From: Ureibacillus composti
GTDB taxonomy: Bacteria; Bacillota; Bacilli; Bacillales_A; Planococcaceae
NCBI GenBank assembly: GCA_030348875.1
Contig: JAUCEP010000002.1
Location: 2,125,001-2,189,000, forward strand
Reading direction: 5' to 3'
DNA length: 64,000 nt
In this document: positions 17,020-28,100 of the stretch, one piece after another
How positions within the stretch are numbered: the stretch's first letter is position 1
Layout of the letters: each line of letters opens with the position of its first letter
Program-made: the position numbers and the translations under genes
The notes under the pieces: model-generated
What the model saw: only the letters and a program-made list of their open reading frames with translations
Told to the model about the DNA's origin: nothing
The model's database searches: none

Positions 17020-19803
17020 TTGACCCAAATGCATAATCAAAGGGATTCACAATTCTTCCAAATCCTTATAGATGCCATACATTCTTTGCAAGATATTATT
17101 TATATCATTGCAGTCAAAGAAAATACGTTCACGTATCTGTTTACCAATAGTTTAGGGGCCTCACACTTAAACACAGATGTTGAAATAGTCGGAAAAACTT
17201 TCAATGACGTTCTACCGAAAGAGAAGGCAGATTTTCTTCACCGACAATACTTAAAAGCTGCAAATTATAAAAAAGTTGTTCGTTTTGAAGACACTTCAGA
17301 TATCGATGGAGAGGACTCCATTTACGAAACAGTACTAACGCCGATGATGAACGATCATCAACAATATATTGTAGCAGTTGTTCGTGACGTGACGGATCGT
17401 AGCAAAAAAATGCAAGAACTTCAAAAATCTAAACGACTATTTGAAAAGAGCGAAAAACGCTTGACCTCTTTACTTGATAATAATTCAGATGCCGTTTATA
17501 TGCTCGATACAGAGGGGTATTTTTTAGAAGGAAATGAGGCAATGCAACAAGTAATCGGATACTCACCATTTGAACTAATTGGAACAAATTTTGAGCAGTT
17601 AATACCTAAAAAAGAGTTAAGTCGTGTAAATGAATTCTTCCAAAGAGCCATCGCTAAAGAGAACGTTAAGTATGAGACAGTTGCATATCACAAAAATGGA
17701 CAGGAAGTTATTCTTGAAGTGAAAAATATTCCCATTGAGATTGATGAGGAAATCATTGGAATATACGGCATTGCAAAAGATATTACAAAAGAAAGAGAGA
17801 CGCTAGAAGAACTCAATAAAATAAAACAACAATTTGAATCTTTTTTAGATGACAGTTTTGATGCGATTTCCTTAAGTAATGTGCGCGGTCGTATTCAGTT
17901 TGTAAATGAAGCATTTCTGTCTATGTTCGGTTTTACAAAAGAGGAACTGATCAATCAAATAAGTCCAATTGTTCCTGATTGGTTAAAAGAAGAAACCAAC
18001 GAACTGATGCAATTAGTCAAGCAAGGAAAAAAAGTGCAAAACATTCATGTTCAACGCCAAACAAAGTCGGGAGAAATTTTAGATTTAAGCATTACATTAT
18101 CTCCAATTTATGATGAATTCGACGAAGTAATTGCCTTTTCAAGTATTTTACGTGATATTACAGAACAAAAGAAAGCTTCAATGGAAATTAATCAGATAAA
18201 AGAAGAGTTAGAACTTGTTTGGGATTATTCCACTGATGCCATCTTTATGCTTTCTCAAAACGGTTCCATTATAAAAGCAAACCCCGCATTTGTTGAGATG
18301 TTTTCCATTTCAAATAATGTGAAAAATATGACGCTGAATGATTTTTATCTTGATGATCAAATCAACCAAAAACATGAGCTTTTAACTTACTTAAGACAAA
18401 AGAAACAAATTCTTCAATTTGAAACGAAACGTAGGCGTAAAGACGGTTCAATCATAGATGTTCTAGCAACTTACCGTCCAAGTGATCGTGGTGAAATACT
18501 AGCGATTGCAACATACAAGGACATTACAAAGGAAAAGAAAGTCCTTACCGAACTGACTGAAAGTGAAGAAAGAAATCGAAATATTTTAGAAGCTTCACCA
18601 GATCCACTCGTCATCCATAACGGAAAAATCATCACGTATGTTAACCAGGCTGGACTTCAATTAGTAAAAGCGAAAAAGATAGATCAAATTGTTGGAAAAC
18701 CAGTATTAGATTTTGTTCATCCAGATTATAGAAGGCAAGTAATTGAACGGGTAAGGATTGCCCTTGAAGAAGGAAAACGAGGCGAATTAGCAGTTGAAGC
18801 TTATCTGAATTTAGAAGGTGAAAAGCTATTATTAGAAACAGCCACTGCAATGTTTAAAGAAGATGGGCAAGATTTAATAGTCGTAATGCTCCGCGATGTT
18901 ACACAAAAGCAACGGGCGGAAAAAACGTTACGAGAAAGTGAAGAACGCTTCCGTTTGATTGTTGAGAATTCAAAAAGCATCATTAAATTCCTCAACCACA
19001 AAGGGAAAATCATCTATGCATCACCATCGATGGAAGTCACATTAGGTTACAAAATTCGCGATGTCATTGGTCAATCAATTAGTTCCACCATTCACCCAAA
19101 TGACATCGAAAGGGCTTTGGGAATATTAGACGAAATCCAACTGTCTAAACAACCTAAAGACGTTGTCATTCAACATCTACATCAGGATGGTTATTCTATA
19201 TTACTTAACACACGATTCATTCCACTTCTAACAGAAGAGAGAGAAATTGAAAAAATCATTGTCATTTCAGATGACATAACTGAAATAACTCAAAAAGAAA
19301 CAAAGCTAAAAAAAATGGCTTATTACGATTATTTAACAGGACTACCAAACCGACGGATGTTCAATCAACAGCTCGAACAAGCGATGATGATGAGTAATCA
19401 AACAGGAAAATTAACTGCCTTAATGGTGGTAGATTGCGACAAGTTTAAAACGATTAACGATACACTCGGTCATGATATGGGAGATGAAGTGATAAAGGAA
19501 TTTTCTCGAAGAATTCAATCCTCATTGAGAGAAAAAGATACCGTTAGTAGGGTAGGAGGAGATGAGTTTACGATTATCATTCCTGAGGCTCTAAATACTT
19601 TAGTCATCAGCGACATCGCCAAAAGATTAGTCGATGTCATGCAAGAGCCAATGCATATAAAAGATCATGAAATAAGACTTACAGCGAGTATTGGGATCGC
19701 AACCTATCTTTCACCGACAATGAACGTTGAAGAGCTATTTAAAATAGCAGATGAAAATCTCTATAAATCAAAAGCTCACGGAGGAAACACATATACGATG
19801 TAA
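17020..19803 (+). CDS. Multi-PAS diguanylate cyclase (six PAS + GGDEF)
   Basis: A 927-residue soluble sensor. About six PAS domains occupy residues ~14-760, each ending in the usual D-I/V-T linker (VVRDVTDRSKK, IAKDITKERE, ILRDITEQKK, TYKDITKEKK, MLRDVTQKQR, ISDDITEITQ). The C-terminal GGDEF domain starts at ~765. The active-site loop is a canonical GGDEF at 846-850, and an RxxD inhibitory site (REKD, 837-840) lies five residues before it. It should make c-di-GMP from two GTP and be feedback-inhibited. There are no membrane segments, so the signals are cytoplasmic or bound cofactors. The start is TTG with GGAGGTTACAGG upstream. It is first of five same-strand signalling genes, 28 nt before the next. 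Confidence 0.92.
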   Translation: MTQMHNQRDSQFFQILIDAIHSLQDIIYIIAVKENTFTYLFTNSLGASHLNTDVEIVGKTFNDVLPKEKADFLHRQYLKAANYKKVVRFEDTSDIDGEDSIYETVLTPMMNDHQQYIVAVVRDVTDRSKKMQELQKSKRLFEKSEKRLTSLLDNNSDAVYMLDTEGYFLEGNEAMQQVIGYSPFELIGTNFEQLIPKKELSRVNEFFQRAIAKENVKYETVAYHKNGQEVILEVKNIPIEIDEEIIGIYGIAKDITKERETLEELNKIKQQFESFLDDSFDAISLSNVRGRIQFVNEAFLSMFGFTKEELINQISPIVPDWLKEETNELMQLVKQGKKVQNIHVQRQTKSGEILDLSITLSPIYDEFDEVIAFSSILRDITEQKKASMEINQIKEELELVWDYSTDAIFMLSQNGSIIKANPAFVEMFSISNNVKNMTLNDFYLDDQINQKHELLTYLRQKKQILQFETKRRRKDGSIIDVLATYRPSDRGEILAIATYKDITKEKKVLTELTESEERNRNILEASPDPLVIHNGKIITYVNQAGLQLVKAKKIDQIVGKPVLDFVHPDYRRQVIERVRIALEEGKRGELAVEAYLNLEGEKLLLETATAMFKEDGQDLIVVMLRDVTQKQRAEKTLRESEERFRLIVENSKSIIKFLNHKGKIIYASPSMEVTLGYKIRDVIGQSISSTIHPNDIERALGILDEIQLSKQPKDVVIQHLHQDGYSILLNTRFIPLLTEEREIEKIIVISDDITEITQKETKLKKMAYYDYLTGLPNRRMFNQQLEQAMMMSNQTGKLTALMVVDCDKFKTINDTLGHDMGDEVIKEFSRRIQSSLREKDTVSRVGGDEFTIIIPEALNTLVISDIAKRLVDVMQEPMHIKDHEIRLTASIGIATYLSPTMNVEELFKIADENLYKSKAHGGNTYTM

Positions 19804-19831
19804 CAGGAAGAAATTTCTAGGGGGGAGTACA

Positions 19832-22786
19832 ATGAGTTTTTTATTTTTTCCAAAGTCAAAAAAAGAAGAGAATGGACAGTCTTCCATTCCTTCTTTTGAA
19901 AGTCATACCTTCGTAAATAAAACCATTTTCTCGTCATTATTTCATCAACATCCTGATGCAGTATTTACATTAAAATTAAGCGGCCAATTATGTTTATATA
20001 ATCCATCCTTTATTCGCACTTTTCAATTTAATGAAAGGAAAGTTGTTTCGGAATTCTCAAAAGCATTTAATCAACCGAAATTTAATTCCCATTTTAAAAT
20101 GGCTTTAAAGGGACAAGCTCAAAATTTTAATGTTTCAGTTCTTCTTCATAACGGGCGTTTAATCCATCTCGATTTAACACTCGTACCATTATTAGATGAA
20201 GAGATGAAAACATTAGCCGTCTATGGAATTGCTATGGACGTTACGAAGTATGTAGAGCATGATCGGAAAGTGCAAGAAATATTAGATAAATTTGAAATGG
20301 CGCAAAAGAGTGGAAAGATCGGTTCATGGGATTACGATATAGAAAGCGATAAAATTTATTGGTCTAAACAACTTTATGAAATAACTGGGAGAAATAGGTA
20401 TGATCCTTATTCATTAAAACTCAATGAAGGGTTAGAGTATGTTCATCCAGATGATCACGATCGTTATTGTAAATTACTTAATCAATCCATTCAATTAGGT
20501 AAAAGCTATGATATTGAATTTCGAATCCTACGCAAAGATAATTCTATAATATATGTATCTGAAAATGTAGAAGTAGAACTAGATGAGTTTGGTAAAGCAG
20601 TCCGATTAATCGGAAATACTCAAGATATAACAAAAAGAAAATTAGCAGAAAATAAACTCCGTGAAACGGAATCGAGAATAAATCATATCTATGATAATTT
20701 ACCACTGGGAATTCGCTCAGTTGATGTTGTAAACAACAAGGTGATTTTTGTTTCACCAGGAATTACCGAAATTACCGGATTACCAGCTGAGAGCTTCTAT
20801 CAAAGAGAAGTATGGGATAAGTTGATTCACCCTGCTGATCAAGAGTTTTACCAAAAACAATATTCAAACTTACTTGAAGGAATAAACTTTAACATTGAAT
20901 ATCGTATTATTCACAAAAATGGTGATATCGTTTGGGTACAAGATAAAACAGTGAATGTTTTTGATAATCAAGGAAAATTAATTCGAACTGATGGAATTCT
21001 CACGAACATATCTGAGAAAAAACATTATGAAGAAAAAATTAATCGATTAGCGTATTATGATGCATTAACTGGCTTACCGAATCGTACAAGCTTCATTGAA
21101 AAGATTGATTCATTAATTGAAGTGAACAAACCTTTTTCTATGTTGTATATCGAAATAGATCGCTTTAGAAATATAAATTCCTCACTAGGTCACATAATAG
21201 GTGATCAATTATTGCAACATTTCTCTAATCGAATCGATTCATTGATTAATGGAAACTATTACTTTGCAAGAATAAGTGGAGGTAATTTTGGACTGATTTT
21301 ACCGAACAACAACGAAACCAATTATGCTGAAATTCTTGCAAAATCAATGATTGATAGTTTCCAAGAATCCTTAACGATAGATGGCTATGAATTGTATCTT
21401 AATGTGAGCATCGGTATCAGCAATTACCCTTCAAATGGCGGTACTCGTGAAGAACTGCTTCACAATACAAAAACAGCTTTAAAACGTGCAGAAGCCCTTG
21501 GAAAAAATACGTACCATATTTACTCGTCAACGATCAGTATCAATTCATTTAAGCAATATGAATTGGAGAGAGATTTACGCAAATCAATTGAAAATAATGA
21601 ACTGATTTTATATTTCCAACCACGTGTTGAAACAAGTACAGGCAGAATTGTCAGTGCAGAAGCATTAATCCGTTGGCAGCATCCAGTTTGGGGCCTTGTG
21701 TCACCAGGTGAATTTATTCCGATAGCCGAAGAAAGTGGTTTCATTAATGACATTAGTGATTGGGTTTTAGAAAATGTGTGTAAAACAATTTTAAAATGGA
21801 AACGTGAAAAACTTTATGTTGTCCCAATCTCAATTAATGTGACGTCTCAAAGATTTTATAGAAGCGATTGGCTGCCAATACTTCTTAATTCTCTAAATAC
21901 CTACGATGTAGATCCTTCTTTAATAGAACTTGAAATAACTGAAACGACATTATTACATTATGAAAAGGAAATTGAATTTGCTTTTCAATACTTAAAAGAA
22001 TTAGGCATTAAATTAGCGCTTGATGATTTTGGGACTGGCTATTCATCATTAACTCACCTCAAAGACTTTTCAATCGATACGATCAAAATTGACAAATCAT
22101 TTATTCAGCGTATTTCAGAACCAAATATTGAAACGATTATTAAGTCACTCATTTTTATGGGGAAAGGGTTAGAGATGACTGTCGTTGCAGAAGGAGTAGA
22201 AACATTAGAGCAGTTTGAATTTTTAAAGAATCAAGAATGCAGCGAAATACAAGGTTATTTATTTAGTGAACCAGTGCCTGCTGAAAAGCTAGAAATCTTT
22301 CTAAAAAGAGTCATCCTTAAAACTGCCCACTTCAGCGGAAATGTTGCAATGGAAGACCGAAGAGAATTTTACCGAATCGATTTATTATTTCCCTTAAGCT
22401 CTGATCTGACATTAACTTCATTCCAAGGAAAACCGGTAAATTTAGGGAAGACAGAAGTAGTGGTTGAAAATATTAGTGCTGGTGGTTTGAGATTCCTTTC
22501 CACAATGCAATTACCAGTAAGACCAGATGTCATTTATCAATTTGAAACAACTATTATGGATGAGCAGATGATAGTGAATGGTCATGTTGTCTGGAAAAAA
22601 GAAGTAAAGGATGGGTTCTTCCAATATGGTGTGCAATTCATTATTAACGAAAAAGAACGTGACGAACTGATAAAAATCCTGAATCAGTTAACGCTCCAAC
22701 TTAAAAACAATGCGTATATTCCAGGTTGCAATTTTATTAATGACGATAAATACTACCATTTAAAAAAGACGAATCGTATTGTATAG
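19832..22786 (+). CDS. PAS-GGDEF(degenerate)-EAL-PilZ c-di-GMP phosphodiesterase
   Basis: A 984-residue protein with three PAS domains (~35-145, 160-275, 285-400), a GGDEF domain (~405-565) whose signature is degraded to SGGNF, an EAL domain (~575-815), and a C-terminal PilZ domain (~850-960). The EAL catalytic set looks intact: AEALIRW, INVTSQ, ELEITET, LDDFGTG, TIKIDKSF, AEGVE and QGYLFS. The PilZ domain shows RREFYR and ENISAGG, the RxxxR and N/DxSxxG c-di-GMP contacts. It should break down c-di-GMP while sensing it through PilZ; the GGDEF part may bind GTP as an allosteric site. The ATG at 19832 follows GGGGGGAG; an upstream in-frame extension is not used. Confidence 0.9.
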   Translation: MSFLFFPKSKKEENGQSSIPSFESHTFVNKTIFSSLFHQHPDAVFTLKLSGQLCLYNPSFIRTFQFNERKVVSEFSKAFNQPKFNSHFKMALKGQAQNFNVSVLLHNGRLIHLDLTLVPLLDEEMKTLAVYGIAMDVTKYVEHDRKVQEILDKFEMAQKSGKIGSWDYDIESDKIYWSKQLYEITGRNRYDPYSLKLNEGLEYVHPDDHDRYCKLLNQSIQLGKSYDIEFRILRKDNSIIYVSENVEVELDEFGKAVRLIGNTQDITKRKLAENKLRETESRINHIYDNLPLGIRSVDVVNNKVIFVSPGITEITGLPAESFYQREVWDKLIHPADQEFYQKQYSNLLEGINFNIEYRIIHKNGDIVWVQDKTVNVFDNQGKLIRTDGILTNISEKKHYEEKINRLAYYDALTGLPNRTSFIEKIDSLIEVNKPFSMLYIEIDRFRNINSSLGHIIGDQLLQHFSNRIDSLINGNYYFARISGGNFGLILPNNNETNYAEILAKSMIDSFQESLTIDGYELYLNVSIGISNYPSNGGTREELLHNTKTALKRAEALGKNTYHIYSSTISINSFKQYELERDLRKSIENNELILYFQPRVETSTGRIVSAEALIRWQHPVWGLVSPGEFIPIAEESGFINDISDWVLENVCKTILKWKREKLYVVPISINVTSQRFYRSDWLPILLNSLNTYDVDPSLIELEITETTLLHYEKEIEFAFQYLKELGIKLALDDFGTGYSSLTHLKDFSIDTIKIDKSFIQRISEPNIETIIKSLIFMGKGLEMTVVAEGVETLEQFEFLKNQECSEIQGYLFSEPVPAEKLEIFLKRVILKTAHFSGNVAMEDRREFYRIDLLFPLSSDLTLTSFQGKPVNLGKTEVVVENISAGGLRFLSTMQLPVRPDVIYQFETTIMDEQMIVNGHVVWKKEVKDGFFQYGVQFIINEKERDELIKILNQLTLQLKNNAYIPGCNFINDDKYYHLKKTNRIV

Positions 22787-22913
22787 CCTACTCCTAACTC
22801 TCAGTTAATTTCTGATTGTGATAAAAAAATAGTTTGCAGACAGAAATTAAATATGAAACTATCTTACTAAAGATAAAGTATGATTCTTTATGCTCATATC
22901 CATCAAAATTTAC

Positions 22914-23002
22914 CTTTATGTAAATATTACTAAATTACTCCTCATTGAAAATTGAGTATGATATTATTATATGAACGTTAATAATAATATCTTTACATAA
23001 AG
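22914..23002 (+). promoter_or_regulatory. Nested inverted repeats and promoter before the REC-GGDEF-EAL-LuxR gene
   Basis: An outer pair of perfect 11-bp arms, CTTTATGTAAA (22914-22924) and TTTACATAAAG (22992-23002), encloses an inner pair, GATATTATTAT (22960-22970) and ATAATAATATC (22981-22991). The two right arms are adjacent, and the outer one touches the ribosome site AGGATGGAG. A possible promoter, TTGAAA (22945-22950) with 17 nt to TATATG (22968-22973), overlaps the inner arm. This could be an operator for the LuxR-type HTH encoded next door or, if transcription starts further up, an RNA structure controlling translation. Confidence 0.5.
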
Positions 23003-23018
23003 GATGGAGAATTTTTAA

Positions 23019-25091
23019 ATGGAAAATGAGGGGAAGGTAAATATTCTCTTAGTTGATGATCGACCCGAAAATTTACTTGCATTAGAAGCGATTATTGAAA
23101 GAGATGAATATCAGTTAATTAAAGCTCAATCTGGGGAAGAAGCCCTTAAACATTTATTAAAATATGACTTTGCTGTTATTTTATTAGACGTTCAAATGCC
23201 AGGAATGGATGGTTTTAGCACAGCGAAAATTATTAAGGCGCGGGAAAAAACAAAAAATATTCCCATTTTGTTTATAACGGCAAATAACATGGATTCTGAA
23301 CATATTTTCATGGGGTATTCTGTAGGAGCTATTGATTATATCTTAAAACCATTTAATCCGATGATTTTAAAATCAAAGGTTGAGAGATTTGTAGAAATGT
23401 ACCGGTTGCGACAACAGTTACAAGCGCAAACGAATGCTCTCGAAGAAAAAAATAAAGTCATTGAACATATGGCCTTCCATGATGGGTTAACGGGATTACC
23501 AAATCGTAGGATGCTAAATGAACAGTTAGTCACAACTATTCATAGAGCAAAAGTTGCAAACAAACCACTTGGGATTTTATTCATCGACTTAGATCGATTT
23601 AAGTATGTAAATGATTCACTTGGACATTTAATGGGAGACCGTATACTGCAAGAGGCAGCTAATAGGTTATCAGCCTCAGTTCGAGAAGGAGACTTTGTAG
23701 CCCGAGCAGGTGGGGATGAATTTATCATTTTATTATCTAATACTGATCGTGAAGGTGCTCTAGAGGTGGCTGAGTCCATATTACACGCTTTTAAAGCGCC
23801 ATTTCTTATTAATCAATATGAGTTTTATATCACGACGAGTATTGGATTAGCCGTCTTCCCATATGATGGGGAAGATTCTAATACAATTATCAAAAATGCC
23901 GATGCTGCTCTTTACCGTGCGAAAGAACAAGGGAAAAACAAGTATAAAGTGTTCCATACGGGCATGAACATCCAATCATACCGCACATTCCTCATGCAAA
24001 ATGATTTGCGAAAAGCCATCGAAAGAAACGAATTTTCACTTATTTATCAACCAAGGGTACATATTGAAAGTGGGGAAGTCATTAGTGCTGAAGCATTATT
24101 ACGTTGGAATCATCCACAATGGGGACTTGTTTCACCACAAGAATTTATTCCGATTGCTGAAGAAATGGGCCTTATCCTTGAAATCGACGAATGGGTTTTT
24201 AAAAGCGTTTGCGAGCAAATCAATATCTGGAAAGAGAAGGTTTTGCCTTCAATTCGAATCGCCATTAACTTCTCAGCTCAGCATTTCGTACAAAGGAATT
24301 TAATTGACCAAATTCAATCGATTTTAAATGAATATCAAACAGATCCTGAACAAATTGAAATTGAAATTACGGAATCGGCCATATTAGGGAATGAAACGAT
24401 TGTTTCTCAAACATTAGCCCAAATCCGACAAATGGGAATCAAGATTAGCCTTGATGATTACGGAACAGGCTATTCATCATTAACTTATTTAAAAAAATTC
24501 CCATTCGATACGATTAAAATTGACCATTCCTTTGTTCAAGATCTGTCAAGTAATGAAAACAATAGTCGAGTCATTGTGGAGTCAATCATTTGGCTTGCTC
24601 GTCAATTGAACATGAAGGTCATTGCAGAAGGTGTTGAAAAACTTGAACAGCTACAACTTCTAACTGAATTCCGATGTGATGTAGTACAAGGCTATATTTA
24701 TAGTAAACCATTAAAACCCGAAGACTTTATGAAATTCTTATCAACTTGTGGCGAGCAAAGAGCGACGGAGCAACTTAAAATGCACGCAGCAAAGGAACAC
24801 AAAAACAAGCAAAAAGCTGATGTGGAAATCGGGGTAAATAAAGATATTTTAAAGCATGCAATTAACCAAATTAAAACAGAAAATTCACTTTCAAATCGAG
24901 AGTTAGATGTTTTTGAACTTATTGTAGATGGTTTAAGTAATAAAGAAATTTCCGAGCGCTTAGTTATAAGTGAGCATACAGTGAAAAATCATATAACAAA
25001 TATTCTTTCGAAATTAAACGTCTCTGACCGAGTTCATGCAATTGCTCTAGTATATGAAACATGTATTCATCAAGAAAGTATTAAGAATTAG
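23019..25091 (+). CDS. REC-GGDEF-EAL-LuxR HTH response regulator
   Basis: A 690-residue protein joining four modules. The receiver domain (1-125) has acidic pair Asp13/Asp14, phospho-acceptor Asp57 and Lys110. The GGDEF domain (~150-310) has an intact GGDEF at 231-235 and an RxxD site (REGD) at 222-225. The EAL domain (~325-575) has intact AEALLRW (E358), INFSAQ, EIEITES, Asp479/Asp480, Lys500, AEGVE and QGYIYS. A charged linker (~580-615) leads to a LuxR/FixJ-type HTH (~624-680, LSNRELDVFELIVDGLSNKEI, then SEHTVKNHI). Both c-di-GMP enzymes look active and the protein should bind DNA. The start is ATG with AAGGATGGAG upstream. It lies 47 nt before the hybrid kinase, its likely phosphate donor. 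Confidence 0.93.
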   Translation: MENEGKVNILLVDDRPENLLALEAIIERDEYQLIKAQSGEEALKHLLKYDFAVILLDVQMPGMDGFSTAKIIKAREKTKNIPILFITANNMDSEHIFMGYSVGAIDYILKPFNPMILKSKVERFVEMYRLRQQLQAQTNALEEKNKVIEHMAFHDGLTGLPNRRMLNEQLVTTIHRAKVANKPLGILFIDLDRFKYVNDSLGHLMGDRILQEAANRLSASVREGDFVARAGGDEFIILLSNTDREGALEVAESILHAFKAPFLINQYEFYITTSIGLAVFPYDGEDSNTIIKNADAALYRAKEQGKNKYKVFHTGMNIQSYRTFLMQNDLRKAIERNEFSLIYQPRVHIESGEVISAEALLRWNHPQWGLVSPQEFIPIAEEMGLILEIDEWVFKSVCEQINIWKEKVLPSIRIAINFSAQHFVQRNLIDQIQSILNEYQTDPEQIEIEITESAILGNETIVSQTLAQIRQMGIKISLDDYGTGYSSLTYLKKFPFDTIKIDHSFVQDLSSNENNSRVIVESIIWLARQLNMKVIAEGVEKLEQLQLLTEFRCDVVQGYIYSKPLKPEDFMKFLSTCGEQRATEQLKMHAAKEHKNKQKADVEIGVNKDILKHAINQIKTENSLSNRELDVFELIVDGLSNKEISERLVISEHTVKNHITNILSKLNVSDRVHAIALVYETCIHQESIKN

Positions 25092-25138
25092 TTGATGAAT
25101 CGGGACAATATATTTAGATATAAACGGAGCGTGTTGGC

Positions 25139-28100
25139 ATGAAAGTAAGAACGAAATTTTTATTAGCAATTGGCACATTACCATTGTTACTTTTACTTCT
25201 CTTCGTAGTAAGTTGGTATCAAGTTTCTCATTTAAAAGAAGCGGGAAAGCAAATACAATCGAATTATAAAATGTCATTCCTAACAGGTCAGATTCGAGCG
25301 GATATGAGAGACGAGGGCATCTTCTTAAGAAATATTGTTATTTTTAATACCGAAGATTCAATCAATAAACAAATTACCCAATTGAAACTAAAGGGTGATA
25401 AAGTAAAAGATAATATCAATCGCTTAGATTCTATGGTCACAACATCCAATCAAAAAAAATTAGTTGAAGAATTGGAAACAGCAAATAATCGATATGAACT
25501 TTATATGGATGAAGTAATTGCACTCATTCAAGACCATAAAAAAGAAGACGCAAAAGAATTTATTGATGGGAATTCCGAACTGATTCGTCGGGAATTTACC
25601 GGAATCTTTGATGAAATTACCGCTGTATTTGAAAATAATTTAGCTACTTCAACGCAAAATTTGGAAAGTGATTTCCAAAAACAAATTATTATTTCAAATG
25701 TAATGTTAGCAATTGTTGTTCTTGCAATCATCACTATACTACTAAGAACTATCTTGCCTTTCACTCGTCGAGTTAGTTCCATGGCTGACTTAATGAACAA
25801 TATTTCTAATGGAAATGAAGATCTCACGACAAAAGTAAAAGTTATCGCAAATGATGAATTTGATGAAATGGCTAAGGCTTTTAATCAAATGACAGAAACA
25901 TTAGAAAATCAGATGAACATTGAAAAAGAGTTAACATGGAAAAATTCCAATATAGCAGAAATTTCAACCGCTATTACTGGGACAACCGAATTAGAGTCTC
26001 TTGGTCGTGTATTACTGTCAAAAGTAGTTCCATTGGTACAATCTAGTCACGCTGTATTCTATGTAAAAGATTTAGATGATCCAAGTAATGAAACATATAA
26101 ACTAGTTTCATCTTATGCCTTTAAAGAAAGAAAACGTGTGAAAAATACGTTAACAATTGGTGAAGGGTTAATGGGCCAAGCTGCATTAGAAAAAAAACCT
26201 ATTATTTTAACGGATGTGCCAACCGATTATATTTCAGTTTCATCAGGACTAGGAGAAGCAAAACCATTAAACTTGTATATTTACCCAATACGCTTTGAAG
26301 ACCATGTAATTGCCCTATTAGAATTAGCTTCATTCCAACCATACACTGAAACACAAAAAAGCTTTTTAGAAGAATTAATGCGTCATTTAGGAATTGTCCT
26401 AGATAGTACGATTAGTCGCATTCAACTTGCAAAATTACTTGAAGAATCACAAACCTTAATGGAAGAAATTCAAGCGCAATCAGAAGAACTTCAAAATCAA
26501 CAAGAAGAATTAAAAGCAACAAATGAGGAATTAGAAGAACAAACTCAAGCATTACGTCAATCGGAAGTGAAGCTTCAACAGCAACAAGAAGAGCTAGAAC
26601 AAACCAATACGGAATTAGAGGAAAAAGCAAAGAGACTTGAAGAGCAAAACATCGCATTTGAACGAACAAATCGAGAAGTAGAAAAAGCAAAAGCAGAACT
26701 TGAAATTAAAGCAGAGCAGCTTGCGTTAAGCTCTAAATACAAATCTGAGTTCCTCGCAAATATGTCTCATGAATTGCGTACTCCTTTGAACAGTTTAATT
26801 ATCTTATCTAAATTATTAGCTGATAATCTAAACGGAAATCTATCACCTAAACAAGTAGAATATTCAAAAACTATTTATTCATCAGGTAATGACTTACTTG
26901 TATTAATTAATGATATTTTAGATTTAGCAAAAATTGAATCAGGTAAAACAGAAATCATCCCAGGAGTAGTGAACCTGAACAATCTAGTAGAATACGTAGA
27001 AGCGAACTACAAGCCGCTTGCTGATCATAAACAGATAAACTTTGACGTAGTCGTAAAATCTGCTACCCCACAAACCATCTTTAGTGATGAAGTGCGTATT
27101 CAACAAATACTAAAAAATCTATTGTCTAATGCCTTTAAATTTACCGATCAGGGAGAAGTAAAATTAGAAATTGGCGTTCATTCGTTCTCAAATCTTGGAC
27201 CAAATGAAACGATTCTTGAATTCTCTGTAATTGATACGGGGATTGGTATTCCGAAAGAAAAACAAGACTTAATCTTTGAAGCCTTCCAACAAGCAGATGG
27301 GACAACAAGTCGTAAATTCGGTGGAACTGGTTTAGGGTTATCGATTAGTAGAGAACTTGCAACACTTTTAGGAGGTAAAATACTGGTAGAAAGTGAAGAA
27401 GGAAAAGGCAGTAAATTCTCACTTCTAATTGGGGATTACATGGAAGCATCAGATGAAGTAGATTCGATCCATGAAAAAGCAGTCGCCGCGTCAGTATATA
27501 CAAATTCAGAGCAGCATGACCTTCATCCACAAATTGAAGCGCCTAAAAAAGATGTGTCTATTTATGAAGGTACACCGAAAAATAATGAAATTAAACGCCT
27601 GTTAATCATTGATGATGATCTAAATCAACGAAACAGTTTAATGGAACTTATAGGCGACATGGACTTTATTATTAAAGCCGTTTCCACAGGTACGAAGGCC
27701 ATTGAACTTTTAAAAGTAAATCCATTTGATTGTATTATTCTTGATTTAGGCTTAACAGATACAAGTGGCTTTGACTTATTAGAAGAGATTAAAAAGCAAG
27801 ATCTTCACGATGAAATCAAAGTATTTATTTATACGGGTCGCGACTTAACAAGTAAAGAAGAAATGAAGTTGAATAAATATGCTCATACCATCATCATTAA
27901 AAATAAGTATTCTCCTGAGAGATTAAAAGCCGAATTAGAGCTTTATTTAAAAGAACATGAATATGATGCAGAAGATCTTATAGATGAATTCGTTTATTTT
28001 AGCACAAATTCCGACTTTAAAGGAAAGAAAATTCTCCTTGTTGATGACGATATTCGCAACGTCTTTGCACTCTCTAGTGTACTTGAAACGGCTGGAATGG

